NCBI GenBank assembly: GCA_029379385.1
Contig: CM055608.1
Location: 26,596,350-26,660,349, forward strand
Origin: Quillaja saponaria
Lineage: Eukaryota > Streptophyta > Magnoliopsida > Fabales > Quillajaceae
Length of the DNA stretch: 64,000 bases
Direction of reading: 5' to 3'
In this document: in pieces, positions 41,319 to 52,566 of the stretch
Layout of the letters: each line of letters starts with the position of its first letter
Position numbering within the stretch: the stretch's first letter is position 1
Position numbers and translations under genes: made by a program
Notes under the pieces: generated by a model
What the model was told of the DNA's origin: nothing
The model's database searches: none
What the model saw: the letters and a program-made list of their open reading frames with translations, nothing else

Positions 41319-42395
41319 CAATTTTTTGATTTAGATAATTATACACCTAATATTTGTTTGTAACATATACTCTTATTTTTACTTATGTATAAAATTAAAA
41401 TCTCAAATCAACAAAAATAAATATATAATACTATTATTTACAACATAAATATACAATAATATATATTCAAAATAACTTGTAGTGAAAATATATATATATT
41501 TGGTTTTAGGCATTTATATGAGTTTAATTTGTTATATTTGTTACGATTGAAATAATTTTTTTAATGATTATTTGTTTTAAGAATTGAACTTGTGTTCTCA
41601 TTTTGAGAGTATAACTCTCTTACCTGTATCTAATTCTTGTTGAACAATATTTTTTTGTTTTATAATTTTAATTAATACTCAAAATCTCTTTTAAAGAAAT
41701 ACACTGATATTTGCAAATTAAAAATTGTTCACGTGTCCGTCGTGGTATAAGCTCTTTGTGGTCGCATAACATCACATACATACGTCGTGCTTATCCTCTT
41801 TATCCAAATTAAATTAGTCATTGAATTTATTCTATACACTCTGTAAAGGAAACGAATTTCAATAATTTTTTGATTTAGAGAATTATACACATAAAATTTA
41901 TTATTTCAACGTATAAACTTAATTTTACTTATATATAAAATCAAAATATCTCAAATAAAAAAAAAATTATATTATTATTTATAACATAAAATATAAAATA
42001 AAATATATACTAATTTAAAATATTATATAAAAATAATATGATAATCTAAAATTATTTAATTAATTTTATATATTTGATATTAATTAATAGTATAGATTTG
42101 TATTATAAATAATTATAAAATTATATAATCTAATATATTATATTATATAATTCTAAAACGAGTCTATATAACTATATATATATATATATATATATATAAC
42201 TGTTTGGTAATTGATACTCAAAATCTCTTTTATAGAAATACACTTGATATTTTGCAAATTAAAAAACGTTCACGTGTCCTTCGTGGTAAGCTCTTTGTGG
42301 TCGCATCACATCGCATACCTACATCGTGCTTATCCTCTTTATCTAAATTAAATACGTCATTTAATTTATTCTATACACTCTGTAATGGAAACTAA
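41319..42395. repeat. Tandem duplication, unit about 540 bp, carrying a G-box
   Basis: Two matching portions recur in order. A block starting AATTTTTTGATTTAGA lies at 41320 and 41864. A block from ACTCAAAATCTCTTTTA through CTCTGTAA lies at 41677-41846 and 42216-42385. Each copy has one CACGTG (41730-41735 and 42271-42276). The copies are clearly diverged, with AT-rich middles, so the event is not recent. The right end lies 1.26 kb upstream of the TIP1 start. Confidence 0.8.
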
Positions 42396-43507
42396 AAGAT
42401 ATGATGTTTACCCAAAATCATTACGATAATTTTTTAATTAGTCGATCTCTCTAGACACCATCAAATATCAACGTGTCTCTCATATATTATGACACTTGGC
42501 TGCCAATTATGGCCCCATTTTTCCATTGCTTCGCTGTATGAATATGGCGATAGGGGATTTGTTTGTATTATAATAAATATTTTTAAGAGGCAATTTTATG
42601 TATAGGAATTTTATTATTTGTTAAAATAAATGGAAATAATTTTATTGTAATGTAATTAGGAAATCTTATTATTATATTAAAATATTATTGCTTTGATCGT
42701 TGAAATATAATGATATTATTAATTAATTTTTCATTTCATCTACTGGATTTTGAATTTTTTATTTTTATTTTGGTAAACACTGGATTTTGAAATTGTTAAC
42801 ACAATGTTTTGAAATATGTTAGTACTTACTATTCTCTCATTCTTGTTATTGCTTAGAAAGATGAAATTTTGTCAAAAATAATACAAAACGAAAAAACAAA
42901 ATTTAGTAAATAAGATGTTGCCTTTTATAAGAAGTTTTTGTTGTATCAACTATGAGTCTCAAAATTAACAAAATTAAAAATTAAAGATCAAAATAATAGA
43001 TTTATATATTTTTAAATATTATTTATTATAATAATTAATCATAATAATTATAAAATAACATATTACATTAGAGTGTTTTAAATGATTAGTATTTGCATCT
43101 TTACTAATAGATTTTTTTTCTAACGAATTTTATTAAATATTTGTTATGATAAATAAATTTAATTTTATTAATATTTAATTAATTAATTATTACTTTTAAA
43201 AAAATAATTTTTCAAAAATAATTTATTTCAACTTACTAAGGAACCTTAGAAAATTCCTTATTGTATTTGTGGAAAAAAGAAAATCTTATTTTAAATTTCA
43301 ATTAATGTATTTATTTTCACTTAACAACCATAGTGAGTGCTATTTTAGAAAAAAGAAAAATACAAAATAGAAAATTAGATAATGAATGTCACAGCCTGGC
43401 TTCGAGTAGCTTCTTTCAGAAATAATTAATTATTTTTATTTCCATTTTTCTAATTCACCAATTACAGCAGTGGGCGGTTTTTTTTAGCCTTGTCACTTCA
43501 CTCTCAA

Positions 43508-43513
43508 TATAAA
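43508..43513 (+). promoter_or_regulatory. TATA box of the TIP1 gene
   Basis: TATAAA lies 140 bases upstream of the aquaporin ATG, within CAATATAAAGTG. Its position fits a leader of about 110 bases. It is assigned by position and motif only. Confidence 0.55.
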
Positions 43514-43653
43514 GTGATGCAGTTCCTAAGTTTGCAATGAAGAGACAGTACTTACAGAGACTGAAGGTCTGGAGCATTCTTTCTTGTTAATTTTTAGACT
43601 AGTACTAATCTCTGGTAACCACCCACCGTTTGATTTAGATCAGACGATCAAGG

Positions 43654-44537
43654 ATGCCGATCAGAAACATCGCTGTTGGAAGGCGTCAGGATGCTTATCA
43701 TCCAAACACCTTGAAGCAAGGTTTGGCTGAATTCATCTCCACCCTTATCTTCGTCTTCGCCGGAACAGGTTCCGGCATGGCTTTCAACAAACTCACCAAC
43801 GACGGTGCCACAACCCCTGCCGGTCTTGTATCCGCTTCATTAGCCCACGCCTTCGCTCTTTTCGTTGCCGTCTCCATCTCCGCCAACATCTCTGGTGGCC
43901 ACGTCAACCCTGCTGTCACTTTCGGTGCCTTCATCGGCGGTAACATCACACTCTTAAACGGTATCGTTTACTGGATCGCTCAGCTTCTTGGCTCCGTCGT
44001 AGCTTGCTTACTTCTCAAGTTCGTCACAGGCGGTTTGGTAAGATTATCATTTCTTCGTCGATCTCACACTTTTCCCGTGAAATTTAGTTAAATTATTAAT
44101 ACCGTTAACAAATATTATTTCCACAAACAAAACGTGATTTTGGGTTTTGTTACGGCGGTTTGCAGCACACTCCAGCTTTCGTACTTTCCTCTGGAGTTGG
44201 TGTATGGGAAGGTGTCGTTTTTGAGATCGTGATGACGTTCGGACTTGTGTACACCGTATACGCCACAGCCCTTGATCCAAAGAAGGGTAGTTTGGGAACA
44301 ATTGCCCCAATCGCAATTGGTTTTATCGTTGGAGCGAATATTTTGGCGGGTGGGGCCTTTGACGGAGCATCCATGAACCCGGCAGTCTCATTCGGACCTG
44401 CTGTGCTGAGCTGGAGCTGGGAAAACCATTGGATCTACTGGGTCGGACCTTTGATTGGAGCTGGACTCGCGGGTGCTATTTACGAGCTCATCTTCATTAG
44501 CAACACCCACGAGCAGTTGCCAGTTGCTGAATACTAA
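43654..44537 (+). CDS. TIP1: Tonoplast intrinsic protein, TIP1 class aquaporin
   Basis: This is a six-helix channel of the vacuolar membrane, passing water and, in TIP1 members, solutes such as urea and hydrogen peroxide. Exons 43654-44037 and 44166-44537 join in phase 0 to give 251 residues, the length of Arabidopsis TIP1;1. Both NPA motifs are present (85-87 and 199-201). Residues at the selectivity-filter positions are H65, I187, A196 and V202, exactly the H-I-A-V set typical of TIP1. The N-terminus MPIRNIAVG and the tail THEQLP also match TIP1. The coding region is much richer in GC and synonymous C than its surroundings, as is usual for a highly expressed aquaporin gene. It is intact. 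Which TIP1 member it is cannot be decided without a tree. Confidence 0.95.
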
Positions 44538-47500
44538 GCAGATATGGATTTGAAAACAGTTATGGACTTTTCTCCGTTTTCGGTGTATTTATTTTAACTT
44601 ATTTCTGAGAATGAGTTGTTCTTCGTGTTTGTATTGTGACCGTTGATCTTCAAATTTTATCTTAATGATCATCATCGTCCTTGTTGTCAATTCTTGGAAT
44701 GGCTTTATCTTGTGTCATTCTTTGAAGGCATAAGGATCGGAGGTGATATTCTGGTCTCAGTTGTATGATTTCATTTCCTTTTAAAAAATATTATTTTCCA
44801 TATATATATATATATATATTTTGCTAATAATTATTTTCTTTCATAATTTCTATTCTACTAGTAGAAGAGCTACCAGAGCTATGGCCCCCAAAATTTTTCA
44901 AAATATTAATATTGTAATACAAATTGATTATTAATTTTATATTCTTCTCTTCTTAATCTCGTGACCATTTTGAAAATAACTTTTAAGGTAATATTTACTT
45001 GTTATACATTTTTGTTTTTTTTTTAATCTATAAATTTAAAGTGTCTGTGTTTTGGTGTATCTTATATATTATAATTTTTTCTCGATAAAGGAGTCATGAT
45101 GTCGAGTCTATAACATAATTAATAAATTATTTTTTAAAATATTAAAAAATTTATTAATTATATTGATTATATATAGAAGGTGTTTTTTAATTTTTTTTGC
45201 ATGATTTTTTTTTTATAGAAGCAAGATACATGTCAACATTTGTTTTTAAAATTAAAAATATTTTTAAAAATACTCATTATGTAGTACATGACCAATAATT
45301 AATTAAAATAACAGGATAAAAAAATTCGTATATATTATCTTATGTGTATTTTAAGGATTTAGTTGAGAGTTGAGAGTTTCGAAGAAGGTAGAAAGAGAGA
45401 AAAAAAAAAAATACTTAATTTTTTGTTTTAGAAATTTTAGAAATGACTTATTAATTTTTTTTATTGCAATAATGAATAATATAAAATTATTTAATTAATT
45501 TTATATAATATTTAATAATAATAAAATAATATATATTTATTTTATTGACTCATTTTTATATTATAATATAAAAGTATATAATTGAGAGGAAAATAACATA
45601 AAATATAATAATTATATAATTTTATATTATAATGAGTCCATATTTTTTATTAGTCATTTAAAAATGTTTAAATTTGATATATTATATTTAATTATATATA
45701 TACTTAAATAATTAAATTTGTGTCTAAATTATTGATTTTAGACTTCAAAAATGAATAATAACTTTCAAAATCCAAATCAACTTAAATCTTTTTTCTCAAT
45801 ATATATATATATATAACTAAAATCATCATTTAAGGGCTATTTGATACACGGACTATAAAAATTATATTAGTGATAAAGTAAAATTGTATAAATTAGATTA
45901 ATCATAATCCGAAAATGTATCATATTGATGATAAGTAAAATTATATAAATCTGAATGTGAAAGAACAGATTAATCATAAGTCAAAAATATATTTAATATA
46001 TCTATTACAAATAAGTTAGATGTGTTTTTGTTATACATATTGTAAAAATTAGTTTAAATATATATAATTATTATTAAGGGCATTTGTAACTTAAATATTG
46101 TATAAGTTATTTTAATAATATTTAGTTATTAATAAAATATTTTATGCATATTACATCTATTAATAATGTATTTACAATAATAATAACTATATGAATATCA
46201 TATTACATAATATAATTAATTATATAATAAAATAATTCAAATTAAAAAAAAAAAATAGAAAGAGAGAATTAGGTTAGGAAGAATTGTTAATATATAAAAG
46301 GATATAAGATAAATTGAATAATTTTAGTGTCATATTTAATCTGAATGTCAACAATTCATTTATTGTTATTTCTGACAATTAGAAAATTTATTCCATTTAG
46401 ATGGATTGTGATCGAGCCAATTGTAATTTTAAAAAAAATTAAATGCTCCTAATTCATATATTAGATTTTACAACATGTATATTAAATAAGTTCTAAATTC
46501 AAAAATCAATTGATAATTTTATTTTTTTATTCTAATTATTTTTAAATTGTAACTGCGGTTAATTTATTTTTTGAAGTCCAAAAATTTGGACACTAAGAGT
46601 GGGTACAATTACGAGTGCAGATAACGTTGGTCCATTAGGTGAAACGTACAGGCCAACCAATACTATTATCTGAAACAAACAGAGACCACGTGAAACCTTT
46701 CCCTTTCTCGATCGGACCCAAATCTTTCGGCCTTTTCCTTACCTTTTACAGTAACTTTTCTTTCGTCCATTCATTATCAAACAACAAAATTCTTAATTGC
46801 AAATGCTGAAAGCGGCGCCACCTCCCAGCCCCACACTTGCACTGGAAGATTCGTCTTTCTTGTCAATTTGTACCAGCCACATTCAACTTCACTTTCTACT
46901 TTTTCTTTCACAAATGACCCTCTCCTTGTATATCTCAAATTCCACACTCCCTTTATTCTATTTTTATTTTTTATTTTTTATTTTCTTCTTATTTTAATTA
47001 AATGATGGAGAGCAAGTATAGGACAGCACCGAGAGATAGTGACCCTCTTTATCGTGTTCCCCGTGTGGCCGTGATTTATGGATCTAAATCACCAATACTC
47101 AAAATTCAATAATTAGCAAACAAACAACTAAATTGATAACATTGAATGTTTGAATTAAGTGTAATCTGTGTAAACTACAAAGTGCTATAATTCATGATGC
47201 ATGCTTGCAACAATGTGTTTTAATAAGCAAGTGTTTATGTGGATGCTTTTGCTAATTAGAAAGACTCCTCATTAAATATCCACTTTTGTATAACGGTGAA
47301 ACGAGTTCAATCATAATTGTACAATTTTTAATATGAATTTATAAAAAAAAATATCATTCTCTCGATAGTTTTTGAAAATGAGTTATAGTTTACTCATTAA
47401 CAATCGTACCAGAGTCAATCTTATCCTAATGAGTTTGACCATATGGAGAGGAGTAGAAAAGAATTTTCACGTGAAAAGGGTTACTTGTATAGGGTGGATG

Positions 47501-50500
47501 TCACTTGTACGAGGCAAACTAAAGGTCGTGCTGTGAAAAGCGCAACCCTACAACTGCCGTGGATGAGGGTCTGTTATGGACCATTGATTGTATGGAGAAT
47601 TTAATACGAGTTTATAAGGAAAAGAGCGAACATTCCTCCTAATAATTAGCTTTTTGGGGAAGAATTTTATTATAATCCTTAACAACATCAAACGCCGAGA
47701 CTAATAAATTTATGAAAATTTTATTCATCATACCTCCATAAGAAAATTCGAACACAAAAATTCATTAAAAAAAAATCACATTTTTTTAACTACTGTTGCA
47801 CACATTAATTTTAGTTAGAAAGTCACAATAGTGAAAGACCTGAATTGGTCAATTAGGCCTGGAAATTTTTGATCCTGTAGTTGGGTTTTGGAGGCCAATA
47901 GTAATTGTGGGGCAGCAAGTGTTTGTTGGATTGGCCCAGATCTCATTATTCACGATTGTGCTTCTAAGCATGCATGATGTCAAGGCCTGACGCAACCGTT
48001 TTGGGTTTTTACTTAATTTATGTTTGCGATTGATAATTAAATTTTAAATTATCTTCATTAACTGTGTATATTATTTGATAAGAAATACTTTTAATATGTG
48101 AAATTATTGATCAAAAGTTACAAAAAAAATTAATAATAGTAATTAAATAAAATTTATGTCACGATAAAATAATAGTTTAGTTGAACATTTTATGTCAAAA
48201 TTATCAACAAAAAAAAATAAAAATGATTATGTTGTATTTGATTTAATATCTATTTTCATAAACAAAAAAATAATTTAAATGAAATCTTTCCTATAAATAT
48301 TAAAACAGAATTGAAATTGGAAATTATGTTTTGATAATTAAAATAAAAATATTTATAAAATAGAAAAAATTAACATCACTGTACATTAATTTTGAAATAA
48401 AACAAAAGTCATTCGTCAATTTTGAAAGTCGTTCGTCCATGGTAGAAGGAAAAAAATAAACAAAATTATCATTTACCTATCCTTACTACTATGACAGAAA
48501 TTATTCTCTCCCCGACCCCGGCTCCGACTCCGACTCCGACTCCGACTCCGACTCCTTTCAAATCATGCCTTCTCACTTAGCTTCCCTCGCTCGAAGTCTT
48601 TCATCCCCCTATAACTTTGGTCTCTCCTTCACCTCGGGCTGTCTCCATCAGCTCTGTCACCTCTAGTTGTGGCCTTTTCTCTTTGTTCATGGTAAGTTAT
48701 TTTCAACTTTTATTATTTTATTATACAAATTTCTGATAAGATCTGAAATACAAAAAGCTCGAATAAAGTTAATAAATATGTTAAATTTCAATATTTACCC
48801 TTATTTCTTTTTTCTTTTTTTTAATTCTTAATTTTGAAGTATTATATAAAGCTTTTAGTTAATATTTTTGAATTGAAATATTCCTATGAACATGAATATT
48901 TCCATTTGTTTGTATTAATTGTTTTTCAAAAAAATTAAAATATATATTTTCATTATTTAAATATCAAGATATATGTTTATATAAATATGTCTTCCAAATA
49001 ACTATTACAATAATATTTTAAAATATATAACTTTTAGTAATTTCCACACTTAAAAGCACTTTAGAATAAAATTAAATAATTTTTCTTATCTCACATCATT
49101 TTTAAGTCCGTCTAACTAAACACCATTGTGTGGAAAAATTCAGGCATCACAATTGTCCCAATTTGCTTTGAGGTAATTCCAGTCATATGAAATGCAATAA
49201 GTATGTTTTTGTTTGTGTTTTACTGACTTTTTTTCTTCTTCTTCTAATTTTCAGTTTCTTTTTGATACATTGAAAAACATTACTTTATTGTCATGTGGAA
49301 ATGTGTGAAAGAATGATTACAGCATTTCCAGTAACTTCTTGAGCTCGTGCTGAATGCAAGAAAATGCTTAGAATTACAAAAAAGGGGGAAGCAGGAAACC
49401 TGTATATTTCACTGACAGGTGCTCTGCTTTCGTCTTTTCTTTGCACCAAGAAAACTTCAAAGTAGAAAGATTCAAATCTAAGTATCAAACAAGAGCAATT
49501 AGTCCTTAGAAATCATTGGACACATATACAGATAGATATCAGATGCTGGGTATCATTATTATTACACAAATTATATATTTCTCATTGTTTTTTTTTTTAT
49601 TAAAATAAAATTATTAAAAATGTACTCTGCAGTGTCCCACTCCCATCCACCCCCAAAAAGTTTGGGTCATTGGAAAATCTAGTGTAGAGAAATAAATCAT
49701 ATGCAATCCCCAGTGAAAGTGATGTGTCCTACATATCATTGTGTGCAGGTGTCATTCCCTCATATTTCTTCTGGTATTTTATTTTTCCCTCATTTGAGAT
49801 GAATACAGATGTCGTTTCACTCTTTCTGTCACAAGCGATTTATATAACTGAAAACTATAAAGATCTGTAGCAATTTGATCACGAGTACAGCTCATTCGCA
49901 CACGCACCAACACTAAAAGGTGCCCTATTTCAACTACCTACCCAATATCTAACTAATGACTCTTCATATCTACCAACTCAGCATCATTAGTTCAAAAAAA
50001 TATTTGTATCAATTATTAGCGTTATTTATAAAATTGTATATATTAATAATGAAAAAAGTGACATATTATTAATATTAATTATTACTCTTGATTGTAATCA
50101 AGTAAATAAACATATTATTGTCAAAAGAAATTACTTTCATTATATAGGTCAACGTTTTCGTATAATCTGTTTAAATATGTTTTTTTCTCTTGTAAACATA
50201 CTCGATTTATGCTGAATATATACTTAACTTGGTATGAGCTAGGTCTTCTAAAGGATTGTCCTCAGAGACTGCCTTATCTTTCTATTGGCATTAGTCCCCT
50301 CCTCATTAATAAACTCACTAAGTATTCATTCTCATTAAACGAAAATCCTTCGGATGTAAAATCACCACCCTCGATCAACAAATCTCTTTGAAATCCGTAC
50401 TTAATCGGTTCTTCCATCATCTATCAATAATATACTCAGTAATTGACCATTCAAGCAAATTATAAAACACCCAAAACCCAACGTTGTTCAAGAGCCAAAT

Positions 50501-51360
50501 ATAATATTTGATATAATCCAAGCTATAGAAATTGAATTAATATGAGATAAATCTGACCTAGAGATGTAGTTATATATTAGCTCACACATTCCTGTTAATA
50601 TGAGAGATACACTACTAATAAAAGACTTATTATGATTGATTTCTTTCCAGTCTGTCATCTTAGAATTTGAGGTGGAGTGTCAAAATAAATAACTCTCTTT
50701 GATTTTCTCTTGTTCTTTGCTTGATCCTATTGTTATGTAGGTTACCGTCGCTCTTTATATATTACATAGCCAATACAAACAGGCTTTCTGATCTGTTGCA
50801 AACATATACAACCATCAAGTTATATTAAATACATAATTAACTGTTATAATTCAGTTTACTGAGCATAGTTAAATTCAGTGAATTAAATAAAAAATTAATT
50901 GCATGTTTTTCATAATTTTGTCTTGAATACAGATGTTGTTTCATGTATATTATATCCATATTGCTGTCTATAGTATAGCTTAGTAGGGCCTATACTAGAT
51001 ATGGTTGAGGTGGCGCCTTGGAATGGCAAGTTGGTGCTTTCCCCATTTGGGAATCATCTGAAATCTTCCTTGGAACTAAAATCAAAGGAGAGGGAAGATA
51101 TATATATATATATTAATTATAAATGGCGTATACATAATTACTCCCCCACTCAGCCAAATTTGATATGACATTAACGGAGAAAACCCACAATAGAGCAGAT
51201 TTTTTCTAAGTAGCTTTCCACCAAAATTGTTTGCTTCCCTTCAGCCACCAGGCAGGATCTATATATATGTTTAGACTATTTGATATAAAGTTAGAGTTAG
51301 TTCACAATTAAGAAGTAAGTCGATCCATATATATATATATTTATATATATAGAGCTAGCC
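44538..51360. other. AT-rich spacer with scattered exon-like patches
   Basis: Most of this is low-complexity A/T DNA, including (TA)n at about 44800-44818, MITE-like sequence near 45480-45660 and diverse relics. Two patches look more gene-like: 46560-47112 (promoter-like, with a 36-codon ORF) and 48480-49190 (exon-like segments with GT donors). Neither supports a named gene. Confidence 0.45.
48522..48555. repeat. Hexanucleotide microsatellite (CTCCGA)n
   Basis: Between five and six uninterrupted copies of CTCCGA stand in a pyrimidine- and GC-rich stretch, followed by exon-like sequence and GTAAGT at 48691. It is unusual for a GC-rich repeat to lie within this AT-rich spacer. Confidence 0.9.
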
Positions 51361-51630
51361 ATGAAGATGATCAAAATAGTATCATTACTGCTGCTGCTAC
51401 TAGCTGTGATGGCAGACTTGGGATGGGGCATGAATAAGAGGAGGATGGTGATCATGCTTCAAAATACTAACACCAACGCCGCCATACTTCCGGCGAATCC
51501 AAGCAAGGTAAAGGAGATAGACACGGCGGGGGAGAGTGGGGAGAATAGCTTGGACATGAGTGAAGGCGAGCCCGATATAAACAACCACCATAATATTCCC
51601 AGGGGGAATTGGGATGGTACCCCACCTTGA
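51361..51630 (+). CDS. Small secreted-peptide precursor candidate, 89 residues
   Basis: I do not recognise a named family. The ORF starts with a strong signal peptide: MKMIKIVS, a run of leucines and a hydrophobic core to about residue 23. A short basic patch (NKRRM) follows, then a variable Asn/Ala-rich part and an acidic segment (about 51-72). The C-terminus is the 17-residue tail DINNHHNIPRGNWDGTPP without its first residue, at 73-89. Signal peptide, acidic variable middle and a short terminal motif with Pro, His and basic residues are the pattern of plant post-translationally processed signalling peptides. A TA-rich TATA-like stretch lies 10-30 bases before the ATG. There is no intron and no cysteine. 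It does not match CLE, CEP, RGF, IDA, PSK or PSY tails. No homology search was possible, so the coding status is inferred. Confidence 0.6.
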   Translation: MKMIKIVSLLLLLLAVMADLGWGMNKRRMVIMLQNTNTNAAILPANPSKVKEIDTAGESGENSLDMSEGEPDINNHHNIPRGNWDGTPP

Positions 51631-52560
51631 CATGCATCACACAACCTTCTCTCAAACAATATCATCACAATCTTGTACAATATATAAATATGCTATTATA
51701 TATTATTTCTAGTCATTAATGGAGTAGCTAGTCCTTGTAATTCTATAGGGCATTAGGGAATTACTAGCTAGGGATATTAACAACTATATCTGAGTATTGT
51801 CAGTTGGGTGAGCCAAAAGTCATCAAATTAAGGCATTGATTAATAAAACGTCATTGACATTTGTCATTAACTTGTGATTCTATCCATACATGTATAATCT
51901 TTAATGGTATATTCTCAAAGTTATGATCATGCTACCTTTGTCCAAAAAACAAATTAAGATTCCTGTTTTGGTCATGGAAGCAATTAAGCAAAGAGATCAG
52001 GACATTTTAGCTTCTGTAATTTCGTGTTGAAGAGGGAAAGGAGTATGAATGCATTTATCTTACATGGAAGCAATTGAGCAAAGGGATGCCTTAATTAGTT
52101 TCTAGGGCTTATATGGATAATAGAATCCTATTGGATATATAACTGGGTGGGGGCTGATTTATAGTATGGTTTCAAATAATTAGAGCAGTGATTCATGTGT
52201 AGGTTCAAAAAGTAATTGCTGTTAGTATATAAACGTATAATTAAATTGTTGATAAATCATATTATGCTAATAAAAAATTGTCATTAATTTATAATTTCAC
52301 ACCAAGTCAATTCATGATGATGAAAAACTCAAAACTGATTTTGTTAATTTTTACTGACGTGATTATAATTCATTTTGATAAACAAATACCACATAAAAAT
52401 CAATTCGATAAACAAAATTGTAACACATCGCAATTTTACTCTCTATCAATTCGATAAACATAACTTCAGATTTAGAAAAGGAGAAAAACTTGAGGGTCCA
52501 CAAAGGACTGAATGGTCATTTACTTGGCCCTTCTCCATTTCTATTGCAATATGTTGTTAT
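51631..52560. other. Spacer after the small-peptide gene
   Basis: This contains the 3' flank of the peptide gene. A phrase starting TGGAAGCAATT is repeated near 51976 and 52064. No further gene is visible. Confidence 0.5.
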
Positions 52561-52566
52561 CTTAGA

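Larger units (their letters stand above)
33127..43653. other. Ten-kilobase AT-rich spacer
   Basis: No gene is supported. Besides the repeats listed separately, it holds long TA tracts (36221-36242, 36421-36447, 38533-38561, 42175-42198) and a 30-bp double repeat near 34452-34510. A repeated 24-bp phrase starts near 39998 and 40055. Two patches of more balanced composition look promoter-like (34690-34990 and 38720-38945). Confidence 0.55.

Noticed and set aside
43698..43949. An 83-codon minus-strand frame in TIP1 exon 1
   Set aside because: It is a shadow of the GC-rich aquaporin coding sequence.
49291..49488. A 65-codon minus-strand frame near 49.4 kb
   Set aside because: There is no domain, no conserved motif and no splice partner.
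51400..51680. Three overlapping minus-strand frames opposite the small-peptide gene
   Set aside because: None has a signal peptide or family likeness, and the plus-strand frame has a strong start context and a signal peptide.
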